Source: Streptomyces sp. SolWspMP-5a-2 (GTDB taxonomy: Bacteria > Actinomycetota > Actinomycetes > Streptomycetales > Streptomycetaceae). From it: a stretch of DNA of 63,406 nt. The notes under the pieces were generated by a model, which made no database searches, had not been told where the DNA came from, and saw only the letters and a list, made by a program, of their open reading frames with translations. Of this stretch, positions 40,021 to 50,549 are shown one piece after another. The stretch covers positions 1 through 63,406 of the forward strand of contig NZ_FMCI01000041.1 in the NCBI RefSeq assembly GCF_900091845.1. The letters run 5' to 3'. Both the position numbers and the translations under genes were made by a program. The first letter of the stretch is position 1, and every line of letters begins with the position of its first letter.

Positions 40021-43000
40021 AGGGCTCCGCCTTTCAGCAGCGGTTCGAGTGCGGCCGTCCAGAGTCCGGCCAGGAGCTGGATCTCGTCCTCGGTGAAGAG
40101 GCGCTCCGGCCACTGCCAGCAGAGGGAGAGTTCGCCGTCGGTGAGCACGGCGTCGACGACCAGCGGGTAGGGGCGGGCGTGCCGGGGTCGGCGCCGCTGC
40201 CCATCGCGCCGGTCTCGGGCGCGCTGGTGAAGACGGCGCTGTCCCGGCGCTCGCCCAGGGTCATCCGGCCGAGGTAGTTGAACTCGATCTGGGGTTCGGG
40301 GAGTTCGGCGAGGACGGCGGCCGTCTCCGGGTTGAGGTGGCGCAGCAGTCCGTGGCCGACGCCCTTGTCGGGCAGCGCGGCGAGCTGGTCGGAGATCCGG
40401 CGGACCCGGTCCTCGGGGGGTCCGTCGCCGGGGTCGAGGCGGACCGGGAAGACGCTGGTGAACCAGCCGAGGGTGGCGGACAGGTCGGCGCCCGGCAGGA
40501 GTTGCTCCTCCCGGCCGTGTCCTTCGAGGGCGATGAGGACGGAGGCGTCGGGCCCCGGGCGGCCGAGGGCGCGCCGCCAGTCGGGGACGGCGACGGCGAG
40601 GGCGGTGAGCAGGGTCTCCTGGACGGGGCCGGTGAGGTCGGCGGGGTGGGTCGTCCAGTGGCGGCGGACGGTGTCGCGGGTGTCGGTGGACGGGTCGAGC
40701 CGGTGGGCGCCGAGGACCGGTTCCGGACGGTCGGACATCCGCCGCCAGAAGGGGAGTTCGGCGGTGCGGCGGGGCGCGGTGGCCTCCGCGCGCAGTCCCT
40801 CGGCCCACTCCTTGAAGGAGGTGCCGGGCGGGGAGAGCGCGGTCCCCTCCCAGGCGGCGGCGAGGTCGGCGACCAGGACGCCCCAGGACGCGGCGTCGGT
40901 GACGAGGTGGTGCAGGACCACCAGGAGCCGTCCCTCGCGGTCCGCGCCGCCGTCGAACCAGAGGAACCGGGCGACGGCCCCGGTGGCCGGGTCCAGTTCG
41001 GCGACCAGGTCGTCGAACGCGTCGGGCACCAGGGTGCCCATGGCGGTGTGGTCGAGCGTCCCGGCGTCGATCCGCCGCACCTGGTCGGCGGCGCGGGCGG
41101 AGCCCGGGGGCGCGGCGCGCAGCCGCCAGGTCCCGTCGCCGTCCCGGGTGAGGGTGGCGCGCAGCAGGTCGTGCCGGTCGAGGACGGCCTGGACGGTGCG
41201 GTGCAGCCCGTCGAGGTCGAGGCCGGGCGGTGTCCGCAGGAACCGTGCCTGGCTGAGTCCGCGCAGCGGGCCACCGCGCCCGGTGAGCCAGGCGAGCATC
41301 GGTGTCAGGGGTATCTCGCCGGTCCCGGCGTCCGGGTCGGCGGCGGCGCGGGGTGTCGCGGGCCGGGCTAGGGCGGCCAGGGCGGCGACCGTCGGATGGT
41401 CGAAGACGTCGCGCGGGGAGAGGGCGAGGCCCGCCGCGCGGGCCTGGGCGACCAGCCGCATGGAGACGATGCTGTCGCCGCCGAGGGCGAAGAAGCTGTC
41501 GTGGACGCCGAGCGATTCCAGGCCGAGGACCTGGGCGAAGAGGACGGCGAGCCGTTCCTCGTCCGGGCCGCGCGGGGGCTGGGCCGCGGGGCCCGCGGTG
41601 TGCGCGGGGGGCGGCAGCGCGGCGGTGTCGAGCTTCCCGTTGAGGGTGAGCGGGAAGCCGTCGACGGTGACGAAGGCCGACGGGACCATGTAGTCGGGCA
41701 GGACGGCGGCGACGTCCCGGCGCAGCAGGTCGGCCGTCCCGGCAGCGTCCGGCGCGTCCGCTGCCGTCACCAGGTAGGCGACCAGCCGCCGGACGCCGGG
41801 CGCGTCCTCGCGGACGACGACGGCGGCGCGGTCGACCAGGGGGTGGTCGAGGAGGACGGTCTCGATCTCGCCGGGTTCGACGCGGTAGCCGCGGATCTTC
41901 ACCTGGTCGTCGACGCGGCCCAGGCACTCGACCAGGCCGCCGCCGGTCCACCGGGCGATGTCGCCGGTGCGGTACATGCGGGCGCCGGGCCGGTCGGCGA
42001 ACGGGTCGGCGACGAAGCGGTCGGCGGTGGCGCCGGGGCGGCCGAGGTAGCCGCGGGCGAGTCCGGCGCCCGCGATGTACAGCTCGCCGTCGACGCCGAC
42101 CGGGACCGGGTTGAGGTGTCCGTCGAGGACGTAGAGGGTGGCGCCGCCGACCGGGCGGCCGATGGCGGGACGGTCGCCGAGCGCGAGGTCGCAGTCGGCG
42201 GAGTCGACGGTGCACTCGGTGGGGCCGTACAGGTTGTGCGCGCTGAGCCCGTCGGTGGCGCGCAGGGTGCGCCACAGGTCGGGCGGCACGGCTTCGCCGC
42301 CGACCCCGAGGACCTTCAACTCGGCCTGCCAGTCGTCTCCTTGGGCGACGAGCTCGCCGAGCAGGGACGGGGACAGCTCGATGAACTCGATGGCGTGCTC
42401 GGCGAGGAAGGCGCGCAGGGCGGCGGGGTCGCGGCGCACATCCTCGGGCACCAGGTGCAGTTCGTGTCCGGCGAACATCCACAGCATCGGCTGCCAGGAG
42501 GCGTCGAAGGCGGTCGGCCAGGCGTGCCCGATCCGCAGCGCCCGTCCGCCGACGGCCGCCGCGGCGGGGGTGTGCAGGGCGGCGTGGTGGGCGGTGAAGA
42601 GGTTGACGATGGCGCGCTGCGGGACGAGGACGGCCTTGGGGCGGCCGGTGGAGCCAGAGGTGTAGATGACGTAGGCCGGGTGTTCGGGGTGCACGGGCGC
42701 GAGCCGGTCGGCGTCGGTGAGGTCGCGCGGGTCGGCCGCGGCGGCGCGCTCGCGCACGGCCGGGTCGTCGAGCCGCAGCAGCGGGACGCCGACCAGGGTG
42801 TCGTCGTCGGGCGCGGTCGCGTCGACGGCGATCAGGGCGACCGGGCGGGCGTCGGCGAGCATCCCGGCGATCCGCTCGCCCGGCCAGGCGGGGTCCAGGG
42901 GCAGGTAGGCGGCGCCCGCCTTCTGCACGGCGAGCAGCGCGGTGAGCGTGTCGGGCACGGGCGGCAGGGACAGCGCGACGATCTTTTCGGGTCCCGCGCC

Positions 43001-44521
43001 CAGGCCGACGAGGAGGCGGGCCAGCCGGTTGGCGCGGGCGTTCAGTTCGGCGAAGGTCAGCCGCTCCCCCGCCCCGACGACCGCGACGGCGTCCGGGGTG
43101 GCGGCGGTCTGCGCCTGGAGGATCTCGGGCAGGGTGGCGGGACCGGCGGGCAGCCGCGGTCCGGCGCCGAGCGCGAGGAGACGGGCGCGTTCGTCGGGGG
43201 CGAGGACGTCGAGGGCGGCCAGCGGCAGCGCGGGATCGGCGACGACGGCGCGCAGTACGCGCTCGAACCGGTCGGCGAGTTCCGTCACGGCGGGCCGGTC
43301 GAAACAGTCGGGCCTGAACTCCAGGACGACGCCGAGGCGTTGCTCGGCGAGGACCGCCAGGGTCAGCGGGTAGTGGGTGGCCCCCGACCCCTCGACGCCG
43401 GTGATGCGCAGCCCGGCGCGGGCCTCGGCCTCGGCGACGGACGCCTCGTCGATCGGGTAGTTCTCGAAGACGAGCAGGGTGTCGAAGAGGTCGCCCGCGC
43501 CCGCCAGCCGCTGGATCTCGGTCAGCCCCAGGTGCTGATGCTCCATCAGGTCGGCCTGTTCGCCCTGGAGTCGGCGCAGGTAGGCGGCGGCCGGTTCGGC
43601 GGGCGGTACGGCGACCCGGACCGGCACGGTGTTGATGAACAGGCCGATCATGGTGTCGGCACCGGCGAGTTCGGCGGGCCGCCCGGCGACGGTGGCGCCG
43701 AACACCACGTCGTCGCGGCCGGTGAGGCGGGCGAGCAGCAGCGCCCACAGGCCCTGCACCACGGTGTTGACGGTGACGCCCAGGGCGCGGGCCAGCTCCC
43801 TCACCCGGTCGGTGAGTTCCTCGGAGAGGCGCAGGGTGTGCAGTTCGGGGCGGACCGGGACGGGTCCGGGGGCGGTCGGCGCGAGCAGGGTGGGCGCGGC
43901 ACCGGCGAGGGCCCGGCGCCAGGCGAGGCCCGAGGCGTCCCGGTCGCGGGAGGCGAGCCAGGCGAGGAAGTCGCGGTACGGGCGGACGGGGGGCGGCGGG
44001 ACGGCCTCGGCGGGGGTGCGCAGAGCGGCGTAGAGCTGGAGGAGTTCACGCACCAGCAGCGGCACCGACCAGCCGTCCAGCAGGAGGTGGTGGTTGGTGA
44101 GGATCAGCTGGTGCCGGCCGGCGCCGCGGTCGACGAGGGTGAGACGCAGCAGCGGCGGGTCGGTGAGGTCGAAGCGGGCGGTGGCGTCGGCGGCGGCCAG
44201 GGCGTCGGCGGCCGCGTCGTCGGCGGCCTCGGCCTGCTTCCAGTCGACGGGGACCTGCTTGAGGACGACCTGGACCGGTTCGTCGAGGTCCTCGTGGAGG
44301 AAGGCGCCGCGCAGGGTGGCGTGCCGGGCGAGCAGTTCCTCGGCGGCGGCGCGCAGCAGCGCGGGGCGCAGCGGCCCCTCGATCTCCACCACGGTCTGCA
44401 TGGTGTAGATGTCCTGGGCGCCCTCGTCGAACAGGGCGTGGAAGAGCAGCCCCTGCTGGAGCGGGGAGAGCGGCAGTACGTCCTCGACCAGGGAACCGTC
44501 GTCCCCGGGCTCCTTGCTCAT
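40017..44521 (-). CDS. NRPS: C-A-PCP-E, with an apparent frameshift near the 3' end
   Basis: ATG 44521 overlaps the previous stop (ATGA). Domains: C (about 15-440; HHLLLDGW), A (470-960; [26 protein letters not shown]), PCP ([12 protein letters not shown]), E (1060-1500; HHLVTDAASW, ALEGHGREE, TLGWFTSVF). The E-domain motif has DA where DG is usual. The hand-read A-domain code is about D-A-Q-E-G-G-L-V-D-K, which I do not recognise; the acidic residue at 278 would suit a basic side chain such as Orn, hydroxyornithine, Arg or Lys. The last 50 residues of the E domain (YPLVVDAVL to LLKGGAL) are in another frame, so one base appears missing at about 40170-40190. With it restored the product is about 1501 residues and its stop overlaps the next GTG. 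Confidence 0.85.
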
Positions 44522-47500
44522 CGGCTCCTCCACCTCGCCTTGACGTTGTCGAGCTGCGCCGCGCTGAGCGTCACGAGCGGCGCGGCGGTCGCGGTGAACT
44601 CCGCCTCCGCGGGCCCCGGTCCGTCCGGCAGGGCGGCGGCGAGACCTTCGGGGGTGCGGAGGGTGAACACGTCCCGTGGGGTGAGGGCGAGTCCCGCCCT
44701 GCGGGCCCGGTCGGCGAGCCGGACGGAGACGATGCTGTCGCCGCCGAGTTCGAAGAAGTCGTCGTGGACGCCGACCTGTTCGAGGCCGAGCACCTCACCG
44801 AAGAGGCCGCACAGCACCTTCTCCCGCGCGGTGCGCGGCGGGGCGTGGCCGCGCGCGGCGGTGAAGTCCGGTGCGGGCAGGGCGCGTCGGTCGAGTTTGC
44901 CGCTCGGGGTGAGCGGCAGGGCGTCCAGCGGGACGACGGCGGAGGGCACCAGGGGCGCGGGCAGCCGCTCGGCGAGGGCGCGCCGCAGGGCGAGGGCGTC
45001 GAGGGCGGCGCCGGGTTCGGGGACGAGGTAGACGACGAGCCGGGCCGGGCCGGGGCCGTCGGCGCGGGCGACGGCGGCTGCCTGCCCGACGCCGGGCAGG
45101 GCGCGGGCCGCCGCCTCGACCTCGCCCGGCTCCACCCGCACGCCCCGGATCTTGACCTGGTCGTCGGCCCGCCCGAGGAACTCGACGGTGCCGTCGGCCC
45201 GTTGCCTGGCCAGGTCGCCGGTGCGGTAGAGGCGGGCGCCGGGCGGTCCGAAGGGGTCGGCGACGAACCGTTCGGCGGTGCGCGCGGGTCGGCCGAGGTA
45301 GCCGCGGGCCAGGCCGTCGCCCGCGAGGTACAGCTCGCCGGTCGCGCCGACGGGCGCGGGGGCGAGGAACGGGTCGAGGACGTGGACCCGGGTGCCGGTG
45401 ACGGGGTGGCCGAGCGCGGGGGTGCCGTCCCAGGTGTGGGCGAGGCTGTCCCCGGCGGCCTCGGAGCAGCCGTAGAGGTTGACCAGCCGGGCGCCCGGCC
45501 AGCGCCGGGTGATCGCCTCGGCGAGCGCACCGGGCAGGGCCTCGCCGCTGGAGATCCAGGTGCGGACGGTGGCGAAGGCGTCCGGCGGGGCCGATTCGAG
45601 GAGGCTCGCGTAGAGGCTGGGGACGGCGGTGAGCACGGTGGCGCCGTGGGCGTCGGCGAGGGCGGCGAGCGCGCGCGGGTCGCCGGTGGCCTCGTCGTCG
45701 GCGAGGACGAGGGTGTCGCCGTTGACGAGCGCGCCGAGGATCTCGGTGAGTCCGTCGATGAAGCTGACCGGGCTCTTGGCGAGCCGGACGCCCGGTGTGC
45801 CGTCGGTCAGGAGCGCGCGGCCCCACAGGAGCCGGTTGGCGAGGGCGCGCTGGGTGCCGAGGACGCCCTTGGGGCGGCCGGTGGAGCCGGAGGTGAAGAT
45901 CAGGTAGGCGGGGTTGTCGGGGGAGAGCGGGGGGCGCGGTCCGCGGCGGGCGGCGGACGCGTCCGGCGGGCACACGGTCTGCGGGTCGATGCCCGACTCC
46001 CGTGCGGTGGCGGGCGAGCAGATCACCAGGCGGGGGTCGGCGTCCCCGAGCATGAGGGCGATGCGCTCGGCCGGGTAGCCGGGGTCGACGGGGAGGCAGG
46101 CGGCGCCCGACTTGAGGACGGCGACCAGCGCCACGACCAGGTCGGGGGTGCGCGGCAGGGCGACGGCGACGACGGTCTCGGGGCCCGCTCCGCGTGCGGT
46201 AAGCGCGGCGGCCAACCGGTCGGCGCGGGCGTCGAGTTCGGCGTAGGTGAGGGTGGTGTCGCCGTGCCGGACGGCGGGGGCGCCGGGGGTGCGGGCGGCC
46301 TGTTCCTCGACGAGGGCGCGGACGGCGGGGTGGGAGGCCGCGCGGGTCGCGGGCGGGGTGTCGGACCGCCGCGGGGTGCCGAGCCGGGCGACCGGGCGCT
46401 CCGGGTGCCGGACGAAGTCGTCGATCAGCGCGTCGAGTTGCCGGGCGACGGAGGTGGCGGCCGCGGTGTCGACGACGCCCGGCCGGTGGCTCAGGGTGAG
46501 GGTGAGGCGCGGGCCGGGCAGGGCGGTGAGGGCCAGCGGGTAGTGGGTGGCGTCCCGGACAGAGACGTCCGTCATGCGGAGGCCGTCGAGGGCACGGGCG
46601 ATGCCGTCGTCGTCGATGGGATAGCTCTCGAAGACGAGCAGGGTGTCGAAGAGGACGCCGTGTCCGGCGGCGCGCTGGATGTCGGCGAGGCCGAGGTGCC
46701 GGTGGTCGAGGAGCGCGGACTGTTCGCCCTGGACGCGGGTGAGCAGGTCGGCGAGGGGTTCCCCGGGGCGCAGCCGGACCCGGACCGGGAGGGTGTTGAT
46801 GAACAGGCCGACCATGGACTCGATGCCGGGCAGGTCGGCGTCGCGGCCGGAGACGGTGGCGCCGAGGACGACGTCGGTGCGGCCGGTGAGGCGGCCGAGC
46901 AGGATCGCCCAGAGGCCCTGCAGGACGCTGCTCACGGTCAGTCCGCGGGCGCGGGCGGCGGCGGTGAGGGCGGCCGTGGTCTCCTCGGTCAGCCGGGTCA
47001 CGAGGCGTTCGGGGCGGCCCGCGGGCAGGTCGCGGGCGGCGGGCGCGACCAGCGACGGGCCGTCGAGGCCGGTCAGCGCGTCGGCCCAGGCGCGCAGCGC
47101 CGCGTCCCGGTCCTGCCGAGCGAGCCAGGCCAGGTAGTCGCGGTAGGGACGCACCCGGGGCAGTGCGGTGAGGTCGCCGCCCGAGGTGTAGAGCTGGAAC
47201 AGCTCGCGCACCAGGATCGGCGCCGACCAGCCGTCCCAGAGCAGGTGGTGCGAGGAGAGCAGCAGCCGGTGGTCCCGGGCGCCGAAGGCGACCAGGTGGA
47301 AGCGGAGCAGGGGCGGCCTGGCCAGGTCGAACGGCGTGCCGAGGTCGGCGGCGAGCAGCCGCTCGAAGGCGTCCTCGCGCTCCGGACGCGGTAAGGCGCT
47401 CAGGTCGCTGGTCCGCCAGGGGGTGCGGACCTCGGTGCGCACCACCTGGACGGGTCGGCCCGAGCGCTGGGTGCGGAACGCGGCGCGCAGGTTGGCGTGC

Positions 47501-47685
47501 CGGGCGACCAGTGCCTCGGCCGCGGCCCGCATCCGGTCGGCGTCCAGCGGCCCTTCGAGGCGGGCGACGAGCTGGCCGGTGTAGACGTCGGGGGCCCGGT
47601 CGTCGTAGCGGGCGTGGAAGACCATGCCCTCCTGGGTCGGCGACAGCGGCAGGACGTCCGCCACCGCCGGGCGGGCCGCCGTCAC
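44518..47685 (-). CDS. NRPS: C-A(beta-alanine)-PCP
   Basis: A 1055-residue single module. GTG 47685 overlaps the MbtH stop by 4 bp. C domain about 5-430 (HHLLWDGWS), A domain about 455-940 ([35 protein letters not shown]), PCP about 955-1020 ([12 protein letters not shown]). In the A4 region the usual Asp235 is replaced: [10 protein letters not shown]. The hand-read code is I-D-T-T-I-S-L-G-D-K, close to the known beta-alanine code V-D-W-V-I-S-L-A-D-K, and loss of Asp235 is what a beta-amino acid needs. A panD gene three places upstream supplies the substrate. Codon 98 is TTA (47392-47394). Confidence 0.88.
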   Translation of the reverse strand: MTAARPAVADVLPLSPTQEGMVFHARYDDRAPDVYTGQLVARLEGPLDADRMRAAAEALVARHANLRAAFRTQRSGRPVQVVRTEVRTPWRTSDLSALPRPEREDAFERLLAADLGTPFDLARPPLLRFHLVAFGARDHRLLLSSHHLLWDGWSAPILVRELFQLYTSGGDLTALPRVRPYRDYLAWLARQDRDAALRAWADALTGLDGPSLVAPAARDLPAGRPERLVTRLTEETTAALTAAARARGLTVSSVLQGLWAILLGRLTGRTDVVLGATVSGRDADLPGIESMVGLFINTLPVRVRLRPGEPLADLLTRVQGEQSALLDHRHLGLADIQRAAGHGVLFDTLLVFESYPIDDDGIARALDGLRMTDVSVRDATHYPLALTALPGPRLTLTLSHRPGVVDTAAATSVARQLDALIDDFVRHPERPVARLGTPRRSDTPPATRAASHPAVRALVEEQAARTPGAPAVRHGDTTLTYAELDARADRLAAALTARGAGPETVVAVALPRTPDLVVALVAVLKSGAACLPVDPGYPAERIALMLGDADPRLVICSPATARESGIDPQTVCPPDASAARRGPRPPLSPDNPAYLIFTSGSTGRPKGVLGTQRALANRLLWGRALLTDGTPGVRLAKSPVSFIDGLTEILGALVNGDTLVLADDEATGDPRALAALADAHGATVLTAVPSLYASLLESAPPDAFATVRTWISSGEALPGALAEAITRRWPGARLVNLYGCSEAAGDSLAHTWDGTPALGHPVTGTRVHVLDPFLAPAPVGATGELYLAGDGLARGYLGRPARTAERFVADPFGPPGARLYRTGDLARQRADGTVEFLGRADDQVKIRGVRVEPGEVEAAARALPGVGQAAAVARADGPGPARLVVYLVPEPGAALDALALRRALAERLPAPLVPSAVVPLDALPLTPSGKLDRRALPAPDFTAARGHAPPRTAREKVLCGLFGEVLGLEQVGVHDDFFELGGDSIVSVRLADRARRAGLALTPRDVFTLRTPEGLAAALPDGPGPAEAEFTATAAPLVTLSAAQLDNVKARWRSR

Positions 47686-47900
47686 TCCCCGGTCCTGCGC
47701 ATCGCCTCGGCGAGGCCGCGCGGTCGCATGTCCGTCCAGTTCGCCTCGATGTGGTCGAGGCAGGCGGCCCGGGTGCCGGGCCCGTGGACGGTGTCCCAGC
47801 CCGCCGGGACGGGGGCGAAGTCGGGCCACAGCGAGTACTGGCCCTCGTCGTTGACCAGGACGCGGAAGACGCCGTTCTCGTCGTCGAAGGGGTTGGCCAT
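47682..47900 (-). CDS. MbtH-like protein
   Basis: 72 residues: begins [20 protein letters not shown] and contains the family pattern [15 protein letters not shown], with the conserved Trp residues, and [10 protein letters not shown]. MbtH-like proteins bind NRPS A domains and aid folding and activity. It overlaps the first NRPS start by 4 bp and follows the panD-like gene by 3 bp. Confidence 0.97.
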   Translation of the reverse strand: MANPFDDENGVFRVLVNDEGQYSLWPDFAPVPAGWDTVHGPGTRAACLDHIEANWTDMRPRGLAEAMRRTGE

Positions 47901-47903
47901 GGC

Positions 47904-48365
47904 TCAGTTCCTCTCCTGGTGCGGCGGGTTCGGGGTGGCGCCCGGCGCGGTCGCGGTGAGGGCGCCGGAGAGCTGGTGGGGCTCGCCCGGCACCGGTGCG
48001 GCCGGGTCGGTGCCGAGGGCGACGACGCGGTTGGCCTGGTCGACGTGCACGACGCGGGGCCGGTGGGCGGCGCGTTCGGCGTCGTCGAGGGCGGCGAAGG
48101 ACATGACGATGACGAGGTGTCCCGGGTGGACGAGGTGGGCGGCGGCTCCGTTGACGCCGATGACGCCGCTGCCGCGTTCGCCGGTGATGGCGTAGGTGCT
48201 CAGCCGGGCGCCGTTGTCGATGTCGACGACCTGGACCATCTCGCCCTCGACGATGTCGGCGGCCTCCATGAGGTCCTGGTCGATCGTCAGGGACCCCACG
48301 TAGTGCAGGTCGGCCTGGGTCACGGTGGCTCGGTGGATCTTGCCGTTGAGCAGGGTGCGCTGCAC
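47904..48365 (-). CDS. panD: Aspartate 1-decarboxylase (PanD), siderophore-dedicated
   Basis: A 153-residue pyruvoyl enzyme. The self-processing site Gly24-Ser25 is in [10 protein letters not shown], with conserved Lys9 and His11 ([10 protein letters not shown]), Arg54 in [17 protein letters not shown], and Tyr22. It decarboxylates L-aspartate to beta-alanine. The C-terminal 35 residues beyond the normal ~117-127 length are a disordered Pro/Ala tail. It is the first gene of the NRPS operon, directly under iron box 4, and the next-but-one gene has a beta-alanine-type A domain, so it is probably a dedicated copy rather than the pantothenate one. Start is GTG 48365 with GGGGG upstream. Confidence 0.93.
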   Translation of the reverse strand: MQRTLLNGKIHRATVTQADLHYVGSLTIDQDLMEAADIVEGEMVQVVDIDNGARLSTYAITGERGSGVIGVNGAAAHLVHPGHLVIVMSFAALDDAERAAHRPRVVHVDQANRVVALGTDPAAPVPGEPHQLSGALTATAPGATPNPPHQERN

Positions 48366-48386
48366 GAGTACCCCCTGGGTAGATAC

Positions 48387-48405
48387 TTAGGTGAGGCTAA
48401 CCTAA
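48387..48405. promoter_or_regulatory. Iron box 4 (NRPS operon)
   Basis: TTAGGTGAGGCTAACCTAA, identical to iron box 1, ends 22 bp before the panD GTG. It would control panD, mbtH and the four NRPS genes. Confidence 0.93.
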
Positions 48406-48406
48406 G

Positions 48407-49219
48407 TCACTCTGGCGTGGTGTGGAAGAACTCCAGGAGGGTCCGGTTCACTTCGTCCGGACGTTCCAGGTATCCGTAGTGCCCGCAGTCCGCGATCTCC
48501 CGGTAGACGGCGGTGGGGATCGCGTCGGCCACCTCGCGGGACAGCCGCGGCGGCAGCGTGACGTCGTCGGCGAAACCGATCACCAGACAGGGCCTGTCGA
48601 TCGCCCCGTAGGCGGCCAACCGGCCGTCCGGCACCGCCAGTTCGAGCTGCGCCCGGACCCCGGGACCGGTCGGCGAGGGCGCGAACTCGAACAGCTCGAG
48701 CCAGTCCTGGGCGCGCTGTTCGTCGTGGAGCGTGGCCGGGGAGAGGTTCTCCAGCGCCCGCACCCAGGCCGCGAAGCCGGGCGGCAGCTTCACCCCGCTG
48801 TCGTACAGGGCGCGTTCGGCCGCCGAGACCGCGCCGCGGACCGGATCGGTGCGCCCGCGGGTGGCCATCAGGACGCCCTGGACGACCAGTTCGGGACGCG
48901 CCAGCATCAACTCCTGGACGACGTAAGCCCCCATGGAGACGCCGACGAACCGGCAGGGGCCCAGGCCCAGGTGCGCGACGAGCCCGGCGGTGTCGGCCAC
49001 CAGGTCGTCGATCGTGAAGCCGCCGGCGCACTCGTCGGTGGGCGGGACGCCCCGGTTGTCGAAGGTGACGACCCGGTGTCCGGCCGCCACCAGGTCCGGC
49101 ACCTGGTGGAGGTGCCAGGCCCGGCCGCCCGCGCCCTGGCCCATCACCAGGACCACGGGATCACCGTCGCCCCGGTCCTCGTAGTGCAGCCGGATTCCGT
49201 TGACGAGCGCGCTCGGCAC
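48407..49219 (-). CDS. Alpha/beta hydrolase in siderophore operon
   Basis: A 270-residue soluble hydrolase. Nucleophile Ser in GVSMGAY near residue 95, acid Asp in FADDVTLP near 215, His in GHYGYLERP near 245; oxyanion region VMGQGAGGRAW. It is the last gene after salicylate synthase and the exporter (27-bp gap), so it is coexpressed under iron box 5. Candidates: release of the peptide from the thioesterase-less NRPS, or cleavage of the ferric siderophore after uptake (compare CchJ of coelichelin). The family also includes lactonases and haloperoxidase-like hydrolases. Confidence 0.85.
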   Translation of the reverse strand: MPSALVNGIRLHYEDRGDGDPVVLVMGQGAGGRAWHLHQVPDLVAAGHRVVTFDNRGVPPTDECAGGFTIDDLVADTAGLVAHLGLGPCRFVGVSMGAYVVQELMLARPELVVQGVLMATRGRTDPVRGAVSAAERALYDSGVKLPPGFAAWVRALENLSPATLHDEQRAQDWLELFEFAPSPTGPGVRAQLELAVPDGRLAAYGAIDRPCLVIGFADDVTLPPRLSREVADAIPTAVYREIADCGHYGYLERPDEVNRTLLEFFHTTPE

Positions 49220-49246
49220 GGGCCCCTCCCTCCCCGATTCCGTCGG

Positions 49247-50539
49247 TCAGTCGGCGGTCTTGGACGGCTCCGCGGGCGCGTCGGCGTCCGGCTGCCCCGC
49301 CGGTGGCCCGTGCAGGGTGGCCCGGCGCAGTCCCGGCACGGCGACCGCGACGGCCGCGACCCCGGCCAGGCAGACCGCGCCGCCCAGCACCACGGCACCG
49401 GCCGAGGAGCCGAGGGCGCGGGCGACCAGGCCCGCCTCCAGGTTGCCGACGGAGGGTCCCGCGGTGGCCTGGGCGAGCCAGAGGGAGCCGACCCGGCCCT
49501 GGAGCCGGTCGGGCGTGTAGTGCTGGAGCAGCGCCCTGCGCAGGATCTCCGACGCGGTGTCGCCGAGGCCCGCCAGGGCCAGGAAGGCCAGGGCAAGCCA
49601 GAGATCGGGGCTGAGCCCGAAACAGGTGATGGCCACGCCCCAGACCGCGACCGCGCCGATCAGGGCCCGCCCGGTGTGGTGCACCCGGCCGGTCCAGCCG
49701 CTGGCCAGCGCGCCGAAGAAGGAGCCGACGGCGGGCGCGGTGTAGAGCAGCCCGACGGTGGACGGGCCGCCGCCGAAGTGCTCGGTTCCCAGCTCGGGGA
49801 AGAGGGCGTACGGCATCGCGAAGACCACCGCGCACACGTCGATCAGCAGCAGCCCGGCGACCACCTGGTTGGTGCGCAGGAACCGCAGCCCCTCCGCCAT
49901 GGCCTTCAGCGGATGCTGCCCCTCGGCCCCCGCCACCGGGGGCATCTTGGGCAGCGGCGCGAGCAGCGCGAGGCCGACGACGTAGATCGCGGCGTCGATC
50001 GCGAAGCACCAGGCGAGCCCGGGGCCCGCCGCGATCACCCCGGCGAGCGAGGGGCCCACCATGCCGCCGAGCTGGGCGGTCAGGGTGAGCAGCGCGCCCG
50101 CGGCGGCGAGCTGGCCGGGCGCCACCAGGGTGGGCGTGGCGGCCATCATCGCCGGGCCGCCGAGCCCGCTGGTGCCGCCCGCCAGGACGGCCGCCACGAA
50201 CACGAACCACTCCTTGGGGTCGGGCAGGGCCGCGTTCACCGCGAGCCCGGTGACCACAACCGCCGTCACCGACCGGGTGACCAGCACCACCCGGCGCCGG
50301 TCCACCCGGTCGGCCAGCAGCCCGCCGGTGACCAGCCCGACCAGCAGCGACATGCCGAGCACCGCGCTCATCAGGCCGACCTGGACGGACGACCCGGTCA
50401 GCTCGTAGATCTGCAGGCTCGCCGCCACCGAGGTGAGGTGGGTGCCCAGCATGGAGATCGCCTGGGTGGCGAAGACCAGCCGGAAGTCCCTGCCCGACCG
50501 CAGCGGGGTGACGTCGACGACCACTTCTCCCAACCGCAC
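49247..50539 (-). CDS. MFS siderophore exporter (EntS-like)
   Basis: A 430-residue membrane protein with about 12 hydrophobic helices. It begins with the EntS-type N-terminus (PLRSGRDFRLVFATQAIS) and has the MFS motif A region GGLLADRVDRRRVVL after helix 2. EntS-type proteins export enterobactin or related siderophores by proton antiport. It starts 10 bp after the salicylate synthase stop, so it is cotranscribed and very likely exports the salicyl-capped siderophore. Confidence 0.9.
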   Translation of the reverse strand: MRLGEVVVDVTPLRSGRDFRLVFATQAISMLGTHLTSVAASLQIYELTGSSVQVGLMSAVLGMSLLVGLVTGGLLADRVDRRRVVLVTRSVTAVVVTGLAVNAALPDPKEWFVFVAAVLAGGTSGLGGPAMMAATPTLVAPGQLAAAGALLTLTAQLGGMVGPSLAGVIAAGPGLAWCFAIDAAIYVVGLALLAPLPKMPPVAGAEGQHPLKAMAEGLRFLRTNQVVAGLLLIDVCAVVFAMPYALFPELGTEHFGGGPSTVGLLYTAPAVGSFFGALASGWTGRVHHTGRALIGAVAVWGVAITCFGLSPDLWLALAFLALAGLGDTASEILRRALLQHYTPDRLQGRVGSLWLAQATAGPSVGNLEAGLVARALGSSAGAVVLGGAVCLAGVAAVAVAVPGLRRATLHGPPAGQPDADAPAEPSKTAD

Positions 50540-50549
50540 GCCGACCCCC

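Noticed and set aside
28444..40170. A 3908-codon open frame on the plus strand across the NRPS genes
   Set aside because: It is antisense to recognisable NRPS domains and arises from extreme GC bias; its translation is low-complexity Gly/Val/Arg/Glu with no domain.
31560..40190. Programmed ribosomal frameshifting in two NRPS genes
   Set aside because: No slippery heptamer with a pseudoknot is evident; positions are in a linker and in an E-domain tail, and a one-base sequencing loss in G/C runs explains both.
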